A stretch of DNA of 64,000 bases from Methanohalophilus profundi. GTDB taxonomy: Archaea; Halobacteriota; Methanosarcinia; Methanosarcinales; Methanosarcinaceae. Below the pieces are notes generated by a model. The model was given only the letters and a program-made list of their open reading frames with translations. It made no database searches and had not been told where the DNA came from. The translations under genes and the position numbers were made by a program. The stretch lies in the NCBI RefSeq assembly GCF_004137855.1, contig NZ_QBKB01000002.1, positions 1,667,023 to 1,731,022 of the forward strand. The letters are read 5' to 3'. Every line of letters begins with the position of its first letter. The stretch's first letter is position 1. Positions 39,251 to 46,569 of the stretch are shown here, one piece after another.

Positions 39251-39772
39251 ATGGCAACAGGCCCCCGTTATAAAGTTCCTTTCAGAAGGCGAAGGGAAGG
39301 GCGTACTGATTATCACCAACGTCTGAGACTGCTCCTTTCAAAAGAAAATCGTCTTGTTGTTAGGAAAAGTATTAGGAATGTCAGGATACAGCTGATAATT
39401 CCAAATAATGAAGGAGACGAAACTCTTGTCTCCGCAATTTCAGGCGAATTGGGCAAATACGGTTATGAGGGATCTACCAGCAACACCACCGCGGCTTATC
39501 TTACAGGCTTGCTTTTTGGAAATAAAGCGCTTGCTGAAGGCTATGAAACAGGTGTTCTGGATATTGGATTACAATCTCCCTCTGCCGGTTGTAAAGTCTA
39601 TGCAGCTCTTAAAGGTGTAGTGGATTCCGGTATGGATATCCCGCACAATCCTGCTGTATTCCCATCAGATGAGCGCATAAGTGGAGAACATGTGGCAGAA
39701 TATCTTGAAGGATCAAATCTGCCAGAGGTTTTCGAGGCGACAAAAGAAAAGATCCTTTCGGATTTCAATTAA
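39251..39772 (+). CDS. rpl18: Ribosomal protein uL18
   Basis: 173 residues. 5S rRNA-binding protein. Core [34 protein letters not shown] and [20 protein letters not shown] at 39251 with TTGGAGGATA upstream. The 46-base gap before it is the largest within this stretch and is AT-rich; it may hold an internal promoter (TTATATG at about 39228). Confidence 0.96.
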   Translation: MATGPRYKVPFRRRREGRTDYHQRLRLLLSKENRLVVRKSIRNVRIQLIIPNNEGDETLVSAISGELGKYGYEGSTSNTTAAYLTGLLFGNKALAEGYETGVLDIGLQSPSAGCKVYAALKGVVDSGMDIPHNPAVFPSDERISGEHVAEYLEGSNLPEVFEATKEKILSDFN

Positions 39773-39781
39773 GGTGGTTAT

Positions 39782-40417
39782 ATGGCATATCAATATGAAG
39801 AAGATTGGGTTCCCCTCACAAGACTTGGCAGTCTGGTAGCTGAAGGACAGATAACTTCCATGGATGAAGCTATTGAGTCAGGTTTGCCGATCAGGGAGTC
39901 CAATATTGTGGATATACTGTTACCCGGTCTTGAAGATGAAGTACTTGATATTAACATGGTTCAGAGGATGACTGACTCTGGAAGACGTGTCAAGTTCAGG
40001 GCAACAGTTATTGTAGGAAATGGTGACGGGTATGTGGGTCTTGGTCAGGCCAAAGACGGACAGGTTGGACCTGCTATCCGCAAGGCAATTCGCAATGCCA
40101 AGATGAACATTACCCGTGTAAAACGTGGCTGTGGTTCCTGGGAATGTGGTTGTGGACTTCCACACACTGTTCCTTCAGAGGTGCATGGCAAAGCAGGCAG
40201 TGTTAATGTAGAACTCAAACCAGCTCCCAGGGGTCTTGGTCTTGCTGCAGGGGACACTGCAAGGAAAGTGCTTGAAAAGGCTGGCATCAAGGATGTCTGG
40301 ACAAGGACTGAAGGTCAGACCAGAACTACCCTCAATTTTGCCAAAGCAACTTACAATGCTCTCAAGCATACCGGTACAATTAGGGAACCTCTCAAAATGG
40401 AATGTAAGGAGGCCTGA
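39782..40417 (+). CDS. rps5: Ribosomal protein uS5
   Basis: 211 residues. Decoding fidelity and helicase function. Core [40 protein letters not shown] and [26 protein letters not shown] (three Cys). AAGGTGGTTAT upstream of the ATG. Confidence 0.97.
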   Translation: MAYQYEEDWVPLTRLGSLVAEGQITSMDEAIESGLPIRESNIVDILLPGLEDEVLDINMVQRMTDSGRRVKFRATVIVGNGDGYVGLGQAKDGQVGPAIRKAIRNAKMNITRVKRGCGSWECGCGLPHTVPSEVHGKAGSVNVELKPAPRGLGLAAGDTARKVLEKAGIKDVWTRTEGQTRTTLNFAKATYNALKHTGTIREPLKMECKEA

Positions 40418-40419
40418 AA

Positions 40420-40881
40420 ATGTATGCGGTTATAAGAATGCGTGGAAATGTTAATGTCAGGAAAACAATTGCTGATACATTAACCATGCTTCGCCTGAAT
40501 CGTATAAATCACTGTGTGATACTCGATGAGACACCCAATAACAGTGGTATGATCCAGAAAGTGAAGGACTACGTGGCTTATGGTAAGATTGACGCACAAA
40601 CCCTTGCCCAGATTCTTGCCAATCGTGGTAATATCGAAGGTGGTATCTCTCTTACCGATGAATACATTGCTGAAAATACAGATTTTGATTCGATTGCTTC
40701 TTTTGCAGAAGCCGTTTCCGAAGGTAAAGCCAGTTTTTCCGCAGTTCCAGGTCTGAAACCCGTATTCAGGTTGCATCCTCCAAGGAAAGGTCATTCAGGT
40801 ATCAAGAGACCTACTCAAAATGGTGGGGTGCTTGGTAACCATGATGAAAACATCAATGTTCTTCTTAACAAGATGAGGTAA
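40420..40881 (+). CDS. rpl30: Ribosomal protein uL30
   Basis: 153 residues, archaeal length. Starts [32 protein letters not shown] and includes [18 protein letters not shown]. Ends with [31 protein letters not shown] upstream. Confidence 0.95.
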   Translation: MYAVIRMRGNVNVRKTIADTLTMLRLNRINHCVILDETPNNSGMIQKVKDYVAYGKIDAQTLAQILANRGNIEGGISLTDEYIAENTDFDSIASFAEAVSEGKASFSAVPGLKPVFRLHPPRKGHSGIKRPTQNGGVLGNHDENINVLLNKMR

Positions 40882-40885
40882 AATC

Positions 40886-41320
40886 ATGGGTAAAAATCAA
40901 ACAAAGAAGTATAGGGGTTCCAGGACCTGTGGTGGAGGTACTACCAAAAACAGACGTGGAGCTGGAAACCGTGGTGGACGTGGCAGATGTGGTGAAGTTA
41001 ATCACCACTTTGTCCTTGCACTCCAGGGTGGTTACACCCACGGTAAGTATGGATTCAAACGTCCTTTAAAAGCAATAAGTGATATATCCATTGTAAATGT
41101 GGGTGAACTTGATGAACTTGCAGACCAGCTTGTAGTAGATGGTCTTGCAAATGTTGAGGATGGTGTCTATAAAATCAATCTTGCAGACCTGGAAATTGAA
41201 AAAGTTCTGGGCTCAGGAAAGGTTAACAAAAAAATGGAAATTACAGCATCCAGTTTTTCCGGATCTGCTCGATCAAAGATCGAGGAAGCCGGCGGATCGT
41301 GTGTTGCTATAGAAGAGTAA
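40886..41320 (+). CDS. rpl15: Ribosomal protein uL15
   Basis: 144 residues. Binds 23S rRNA in assembly. Start [36 protein letters not shown], with the Gly/Arg-rich arm typical of the family. It is the last gene of the ribosomal block; a 12-base-pair hairpin overlaps its stop. Confidence 0.96.
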   Translation: MGKNQTKKYRGSRTCGGGTTKNRRGAGNRGGRGRCGEVNHHFVLALQGGYTHGKYGFKRPLKAISDISIVNVGELDELADQLVVDGLANVEDGVYKINLADLEIEKVLGSGKVNKKMEITASSFSGSARSKIEEAGGSCVAIEE

Positions 41321-41345
41321 TGTCTAAACGACATTACTCTTATTA
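41313..41345 (+). terminator. Hairpin at the end of the ribosomal protein block
   Basis: Perfect 12-base-pair stem AAGAGTAATGTC (41313-41324) with GACATTACTCTT (41330-41341) and a five-base loop spans the rpl15 stop codon, followed by an AT-rich segment. A terminator or 3' processing hairpin that separates the ribosomal genes from secY. Confidence 0.55.
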
Positions 41346-41365
41346 ATCTGTCCGATATATTTACA

Positions 41366-41375
41366 TTTATATATT
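41366..41375 (+). promoter_or_regulatory. TATA box of secY
   Basis: TTTATATATT lies 33-42 bases before the secY start, giving a transcript start near 41400. Together with the hairpin it suggests that secY-adk-DUF106-cmk-cbf5 can be transcribed apart from the ribosomal genes. Confidence 0.6.
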
Positions 41376-41407
41376 ACAATATTGGAATCCGGCAAAAGGT
41401 GTAATTG

Positions 41408-42886
41408 ATGAGTTTTAAGGAAAGTTTAGAACCGTTTTTTAGCAGGTTACCTGCTGTGTCAAGTCCGGAAGGGCATGTTCACTTCAAGAATAAACTGCTG
41501 TGGACTCTGGGGATCCTCATGCTGTACTTTGCTCTTGCAAATGTACCTCTGTTTGGGCTTTCCTCGGAATCCATTGACCTATTTGAACAATACAGAGCTT
41601 TCTTTGCTGGAGCTTCTGGTTCTTTGATGCTTCTTGGTATTGGGCCTATTGTTACTGCATCCATTGTTCTTCAGCTTCTCACCGGTGCAGATATTATAAA
41701 ACTGGATATGTCAGATCCCCGGGATCAAGCTTTTTTCCAGGGTGCCCAAAAGTTTCTGGTATTCGTTATGATTGTACTTACTGCGCTGCCTCAGATTGTT
41801 GGGGGTTACATTCAGCCTGATGCAGGTATTGCCGCATCTCTGGGAGTGGGTCTGGGAGTAATTACATTCCTGATATTCCTCCAGATATGTGTGGGTGGAG
41901 TATTGCTCCTCTTTATGGACGAAATCGTTTCCAAATGGGGTATTGGATCCGGTGTAGGTCTTTTCATTGTTGCGGGTGTTTCGCAGCAGATTGTGACCGG
42001 TTTAATTAACTGGGTGCCCGATTCATCCGGATTACCTTCCGGTATTATTCCCAAATGGCTTTATATCATTCAGAATGTAGGAGCAGATTATCTTTTCTCC
42101 GGTGATGGTTTCATGTTTATCCTGATTCAGGGTGGAATATTGGCACTTATCACTACAGTTGCAATCTTCTTTTTGGTTGTATATGCAGAAAGTACCCGTA
42201 TTGAAATTCCTCTTGCGCATAGTTCTGTGAAAGGGGCAAGAGGTCGTTTCCCTGTGAAACTGATCTATGCTTCAGTTTTGCCGATGATTCTTGTCAGAGC
42301 ATTACAGGCAAACATACAGTTAATCGGTCTTATGCTTGCAGGGAGGGGTATTACAATTTTTGGAGAATACTCCGGTACCACCCCTATAAACGGGGTAATG
42401 TATTATCTGGCACCTATTAGCAGCCCTCATGACTGGATTCCTTCTTTAGTACAGGAAAGCTTTACAGGTTATGGTGTGGCTGCCCCTGAACTCTGGCAAA
42501 TTGGTCTCCATGTACTTGTAGACGCATTCATGTTGATTGCTGGTGGTATCATCTTTGCATTGTTCTGGATAGAGACTACAGGAATGGGTGCCAAACCCAC
42601 GGCCAGGAAAGTGTTTAATTCCGGTATGCAGATTCCAGGTTTCAGGAGAAATATTGGCAGTATTGAAAAGGTAATGGACCGCTATATCCCTCGGGTTACT
42701 ATAATAGGTGGTGCATTTATCGGTGCTCTCACACTGGTTGCCAGTTTGCTTGGTACCATTGGCGGAGCAGGTGGTACAGGTCTTCTGTTGACTGTAAGTA
42801 TTGTATATAGATTGTATGAGGATATAGCTTCTGAACAAATGATGGAAATGCATCCTATGATGCGGTCTTTCTTCGGACAGGAGTAA
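41408..42886 (+). CDS. secY: Preprotein translocase subunit SecY
   Basis: 492 residues, ten hydrophobic segments. Central channel of the Sec translocon. Family blocks: GSLMLLGIGPIVTASIVLQLLTGADII, VYAESTRIEIPLAHSSVKGARGRFPVKLIYASVLPMILVRALQANIQ and LGTIGGAGGTGLLLTVSIVYRLYEDI. The ATG at 41408 (AAGGTGTAATTG upstream) is used rather than the TTG one codon earlier. Confidence 0.96.
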   Translation: MSFKESLEPFFSRLPAVSSPEGHVHFKNKLLWTLGILMLYFALANVPLFGLSSESIDLFEQYRAFFAGASGSLMLLGIGPIVTASIVLQLLTGADIIKLDMSDPRDQAFFQGAQKFLVFVMIVLTALPQIVGGYIQPDAGIAASLGVGLGVITFLIFLQICVGGVLLLFMDEIVSKWGIGSGVGLFIVAGVSQQIVTGLINWVPDSSGLPSGIIPKWLYIIQNVGADYLFSGDGFMFILIQGGILALITTVAIFFLVVYAESTRIEIPLAHSSVKGARGRFPVKLIYASVLPMILVRALQANIQLIGLMLAGRGITIFGEYSGTTPINGVMYYLAPISSPHDWIPSLVQESFTGYGVAAPELWQIGLHVLVDAFMLIAGGIIFALFWIETTGMGAKPTARKVFNSGMQIPGFRRNIGSIEKVMDRYIPRVTIIGGAFIGALTLVASLLGTIGGAGGTGLLLTVSIVYRLYEDIASEQMMEMHPMMRSFFGQE

Positions 42887-42903
42887 TAACAGGAAGTAAA
42901 AAT

Positions 42904-43554
42904 ATGAATGTGGTGTTATTTGGGCCACCGGGTGCCGGAAAAGGTACCCAGGCCAAAGAACTTTCCAGATATTATGGTATCCCCCATATCTCTACGGGGG
43001 ATATCCTCAGGGCCAATGTAAAGCAAGGAACCGAACTGGGCAAAAAGGCGGAGCATTACATGAACCGCGGGGAACTTGTGCCTGATGAAGTTCTGATTGG
43101 TATTATTAAGAATCGTCTGGCTGAACCTGATTGCAAGAAAGGTTATTTGCTAGATGGTTATCCCCGCACAATACCACAGGCTGATGCCCTGGGTGGTATT
43201 CTTGATGAAATCGGAATGCCACTGGATGTTGTGCTGAATATTGATGTTCCGGATGAAGAACTTGTAGGACGTCTTTCCGGTCGTTACATGTGTAAATGTG
43301 GCGAAAGTTATCATGTCGGGTTTAATCCTCCACAAAATGAAGGTGTATGTGATTCCTGTGGAGGACAATTGTACCAGCGTGATGATGATAAGGAAGAAGT
43401 CATTCGCCAGCGTTTGGAATCCTATAAGAATAAGACACAGCCATTGATAGATTATTATGCTAACAAGAAGTTAGTGGTGCATATCAATGGTGAAAAGGAC
43501 ATAAAAAGCGTCTTTGATGATATTCGCGTTGTCCTTGATAAATATGTGAATTGA
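42904..43554 (+). CDS. adk: Adenylate kinase
   Basis: 216 residues, of the bacterial-like long type. It interconverts ATP, AMP and ADP. P-loop GPPGAGKGTQAKEL, ISTGDILRANV, DGYPRTIPQAD, and a LID domain whose four Cys (CKCGESYH ... CDSCG) bind zinc. It lies 17 bases after secY with AGGAAGTAAAAAT upstream. Confidence 0.95.
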   Translation: MNVVLFGPPGAGKGTQAKELSRYYGIPHISTGDILRANVKQGTELGKKAEHYMNRGELVPDEVLIGIIKNRLAEPDCKKGYLLDGYPRTIPQADALGGILDEIGMPLDVVLNIDVPDEELVGRLSGRYMCKCGESYHVGFNPPQNEGVCDSCGGQLYQRDDDKEEVIRQRLESYKNKTQPLIDYYANKKLVVHINGEKDIKSVFDDIRVVLDKYVN

Positions 43555-43566
43555 ATTAAATGAAAA

Positions 43567-44205
43567 ATGTCGGTGATGGTTGCCTTGGAAAATGCAAAAT
43601 TAAAACAGCTGCTTGAAAGATTTGTCATAGCTGTAGGTATATCTCTTATGCTTGGAATCGTTCTGATTGGCGAGGAAGGCAGGGAAATAATCGGATCGGT
43701 TGTGGGAATTATAATGAATCCAATCATTATGCTGGTTGGTGAAAGTAATTTCCATGTTATGCTTTTTATCATGGCTGCCATTACTGCTCTTTATGCCTCT
43801 CTTATCCAGAAATATACTATTGACTGGGAACTTATGCGCAGTACGCAGGAACGTATGAAATCTTTCCAGAAGGAGTATCGTGAAGCTCAATTGTCCCAGA
43901 ACAATTACATGATCAATAAGCTGGATGAGCAGCGTAAGGAAATGATGTCTGACCAGATGGAAATGTCCAAGCAGCAGTTCAAGCCAATGGCCTATATTAG
44001 TATTATATCCCTGCCCCTTTTCATGTGGGCCTATCACTACATAAGTGAACATGGTAGTGCTGTACTTACCTTCCCGTTCATGGGTGAGACTCTTTTAACA
44101 ACTCCTATAATCGGACCTATACAGTACTGGATATTCTGGTATTTTATCACTTCTCTGGCTATCAGTCAGGTTGTACGAAAGGCTCTGGATATCGGTGGCG
44201 TGTGA
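43567..44205 (+). CDS. DUF106 membrane protein (EMC3/Oxa1 superfamily)
   Basis: 212 residues with three hydrophobic segments and a charged coiled-coil loop between the second and third region (RSTQERMKSFQKEYREAQLSQNNY). DUF106 proteins are archaeal members of the YidC/Oxa1/Get1/EMC3 insertase superfamily, which inserts membrane proteins. The start may be ATG at 43567 or a later one. Position next to secY fits a role in membrane insertion. Stop overlaps the cmk start region. Confidence 0.87.
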   Translation: MSVMVALENAKLKQLLERFVIAVGISLMLGIVLIGEEGREIIGSVVGIIMNPIIMLVGESNFHVMLFIMAAITALYASLIQKYTIDWELMRSTQERMKSFQKEYREAQLSQNNYMINKLDEQRKEMMSDQMEMSKQQFKPMAYISIISLPLFMWAYHYISEHGSAVLTFPFMGETLLTTPIIGPIQYWIFWYFITSLAISQVVRKALDIGGV

Positions 44206-44744
44206 ATGCTTCTTACGATAAGCGGTCTCCCGGGCAGTGGAACCACCACCGTATCCCGGATACTCGCCTCACATTATGACATCGAAATGATTTCAGCAGG
44301 TGACGTTTTCCGCAATCTTGCCAAAGAACATTCCATGAGTCTGGGTGAATTCGGAAACTTGCCGAATCCGATCCTGCAATAGACAGGATGATTGACGAGA
44401 GGCAGCAAGATATTGCTTTAAGCCGGGATAACATTATTCTGGAGGGCAGGCTTGCCGGTCATATGGCAGGCGATGAAGCATTGTGTATATGGCTCAAAGC
44501 ATCCCGAAGGGTCCGTGTTGAACGTATTGTTGGGCGTGAAGGTTCTTCTTTTGAAGCAAAACTTAACGAAACAATAGAAAGGGAATCTTCCGAAGCTTTG
44601 AGATATCGCGAAATTTATGATATAGATATAAATGACCTTTCAATCTATGATCTGGTGATCGAGTCAAACCGCTGGAACCAATACCAGATATGTGATATAC
44701 TAAAGGTTGCAATTGATAATCTGGGTGGGTTTTTTAACGAATAA
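44206..44744 (+). CDS. cmk: Cytidylate kinase, archaeal type (one frameshift)
   Basis: It phosphorylates CMP and dCMP. The first frame gives MLLTISGLPGSGTTTVSRIL (P-loop) and ISAGDVFRNLAKEHSMSLGEFG and then stops at TAG at 44381-44383. The neighbouring frame continues with LAESDPAIDRMIDERQQDIA, NIILEGRLAGHMA and ESSEALRYREIYDIDINDLSIYD, all archaeal Cmk. Adding one base near 44358 rejoins them (GEFGKLAESD). Joined length about 179 residues. Essential gene, so most likely a sequencing error. ATG at 44206 starts one base after the DUF106 stop. Confidence 0.9.
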
Positions 44745-45753
44745 TATTAATGTTGATTGCGATTTAACCCGACAAAAGGAATATATTCTCAAGGGAAATG
44801 CTCATACAGATCCGGCTTATGGTTTTCCTCCTCTTAAGCGTCCTCTCTCTTTTTACATCAGGATGGGAGTGGTAAACCTTGACAAACCCGCCGGGCCCAC
44901 AAGTCATGAGGTCACTGCTTGGGTCAGGGATATGCTTGAACTTCCCAGAGCAGGCCATTCAGGCTCACTGGATCCTCGGGTGACAGGGGTCTTGCCGATT
45001 ATGCTGGGTAAGGCAACAAAAGCTGTCTCCGCACTTCGTCTCTCAGCCAAGGAATATATCTGCCTCATGCGCCTCCATGAAAATATTCCTGAAGAACGTG
45101 TACGGAAGGTCTGCGACGAATTTACCGGCCCTATATACCAGACCCCTCCTGTAGTATCGGCTGTCAAGCGTGCTGTCAGGATACGCAATATCTATTCCCT
45201 GGATGTGCTGGAAGTTGAAGACAATCTTGTACTTTTCAGGGTTAGATGTGAGGCAGGCACCTATATACGCAAACTCTGTCATGACATCGGGCTTGTGATT
45301 GGCTGTGGGGCCCATATGCAACAACTCAGGAGGGTTGGCACAGGACCATTTGATGAATCATCACTTGTCACTCTGCATGACCTGAAAGACGCTTTTGTGT
45401 TCTGGCAGGAAAATGGTAATGAAGAGCACTTGCGTCGTATTATCAGGCCAATGGAGGAAGCCCTTGTACACCTGCCGCACATCACAATCCGTGATTCCGC
45501 CGTAAGTGCGATTTGTCATGGAGCCGCACTTACAGTACCGGGTATCGTCGGTCTCGATTCGGATGTCCAAAAAGAGGGGCATGTGGCCGTTTTTAGTTTG
45601 AAGGGTGAAGTTGTTGCTCTTGCAAAAGCATCAATGGATTCATCTGAAATCCTGGATTTATCCAGCGGAATTGCTGCTATCACCGAAAGAGTAATAATGG
45701 ATGCCGATGTTTATCCGAGTCGCTGGAATACAAAACGTGTGCAGCGTACATGA
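44725..45753 (+). CDS. truB: RNA pseudouridine synthase Cbf5 (TruB family)
   Basis: About 342 residues. Catalytic subunit of H/ACA RNPs, which convert uridines in rRNA, also able to act alone on tRNA U55. Catalytic block AGHSGSLDPRVTGVLPI contains the active Asp; earlier GVVNLDKPAGPTSHEVTAWV. A PUA domain follows (MEEALVHLPHITIRDSAVSAICHGAALTVPG). The GTG at 44725 overlaps cmk by 20 bases; TTG at 44707 or 44713 are alternatives, as the first 30 residues are poorly conserved. tRNA-Ser(GGA) starts 11 bases after the stop. Confidence 0.93.
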   Translation: MGFLTNNINVDCDLTRQKEYILKGNAHTDPAYGFPPLKRPLSFYIRMGVVNLDKPAGPTSHEVTAWVRDMLELPRAGHSGSLDPRVTGVLPIMLGKATKAVSALRLSAKEYICLMRLHENIPEERVRKVCDEFTGPIYQTPPVVSAVKRAVRIRNIYSLDVLEVEDNLVLFRVRCEAGTYIRKLCHDIGLVIGCGAHMQQLRRVGTGPFDESSLVTLHDLKDAFVFWQENGNEEHLRRIIRPMEEALVHLPHITIRDSAVSAICHGAALTVPGIVGLDSDVQKEGHVAVFSLKGEVVALAKASMDSSEILDLSSGIAAITERVIMDADVYPSRWNTKRVQRT

Positions 45754-45763
45754 AATCATATTT

Positions 45764-45846
45764 GCTGAGGTAGTCTAGCGGTACGGCGCAAGCCTGGAAA
45801 GCTTGTGGGGCTTGACCCCTCGGGAGTTCGAATCTCCCCCTCAGCG
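45764..45846 (+). tRNA. tRNA-Ser (anticodon GGA)
   Basis: Seven-base acceptor stem GCTGAGG with CCTCAGC and discriminator G, anticodon arm CAAGC-CTGGAAA-GCTTG giving anticodon GGA, a long variable arm (GTGGGGCTTGACCCCTC) typical of tRNA-Ser, and the T arm GGGAGTTCGAATCTCCC. No intron and no encoded CCA. It is on the same strand 11 bases after cbf5. Confidence 0.96.
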
Positions 45847-45898
45847 TCTCTCTATTTTTAACTAAGTGTAAGAGTTAATAGGAATTACCTGCAGAAAG

Positions 45899-46393
45899 TT
45901 ACCTTTGGTTTATGTATCTGTTTTTAGCTTCTTTTATTACATTGATTGCTTTTTCCAGACTTTTCCATCCGATTATCTCCACATCTTTATTTTCTAAATT
46001 TTTATACGTCTCAAAAAAATGGGTAATTTCTTTTAACAGATGGGGTGGCACTTGATCAATCGTTTCTATGTGTATCCACAGGGGGTCACTTTCCGGAACA
46101 CATAGTATCTTTTCATCTCTGCCTTTATCGTCCATCATATCAAACAATGCGACAGGGTGCACGTCTATCAAACAACCGGGGAAGGTAGGTTCCCATGTTA
46201 ATACCAATGCATCTAAAGGATCCCCGTCAAGGGCGAGAGTGTCGGGAAAGAAACCATAATCACAGGGATAAACCATTGAAGAAAAAAGCATCCTGTCAAA
46301 CTTTATCATTTCTTTTTCCTTATCATATTCATATTTATTTCGACTTCCCTTTGGAATTTCAATAAGCACACTTTCAACTTGTCTTTCAGCCAT
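45899..46393 (-). CDS. ppa: Inorganic pyrophosphatase, soluble family I
   Basis: 164 residues. Cytosolic hydrolysis of PPi made in biosynthesis. The motif D-G-D-P-L-D-A-L-V-L with catalytic Asp residues is present (TLALDGDPLDALVLTWEP), with VESVLIEIPKGSRNKYEYDKE at the N-terminus and HFFETYKNLE near the end. The organism thus has both a soluble and a membrane pyrophosphatase. ATG at 46393; TATA box near 46454-46465. Confidence 0.95.
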   Translation of the reverse strand: MAERQVESVLIEIPKGSRNKYEYDKEKEMIKFDRMLFSSMVYPCDYGFFPDTLALDGDPLDALVLTWEPTFPGCLIDVHPVALFDMMDDKGRDEKILCVPESDPLWIHIETIDQVPPHLLKEITHFFETYKNLENKDVEIIGWKSLEKAINVIKEAKNRYINQR

Positions 46394-46453
46394 CTTGACA
46401 CCCTGTTTGATTATATTTGCCCTATTCTATTTCACCGTGGTGCATAATTTCAG

Positions 46454-46465
46454 TTATTTATATAC
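46454..46465 (-). promoter_or_regulatory. TATA box of ppa
   Basis: GTATATAAATAA on the minus strand lies about 60-70 bases before the ppa start. The plus strand of the same gap (46394-46569) has only a weak element for the P-type ATPase. Confidence 0.5.
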
Positions 46466-46569
46466 ATATTGGTACAGGTCTCAATGTTACACCTGTTATT
46501 CAGATGGAGATTCCTGATGGCTGTAATCCAATCACAAAATCTTTAACTCCATAATTCCATTCTTTTTTT

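Noticed and set aside
44381..44383. TAG in the first frame of cmk as a further pyrrolysine codon
   Set aside because: Reading through TAG meets TGA three codons on (T-G-stop), and the true Cmk sequence lies in the next frame. A missing base explains it.
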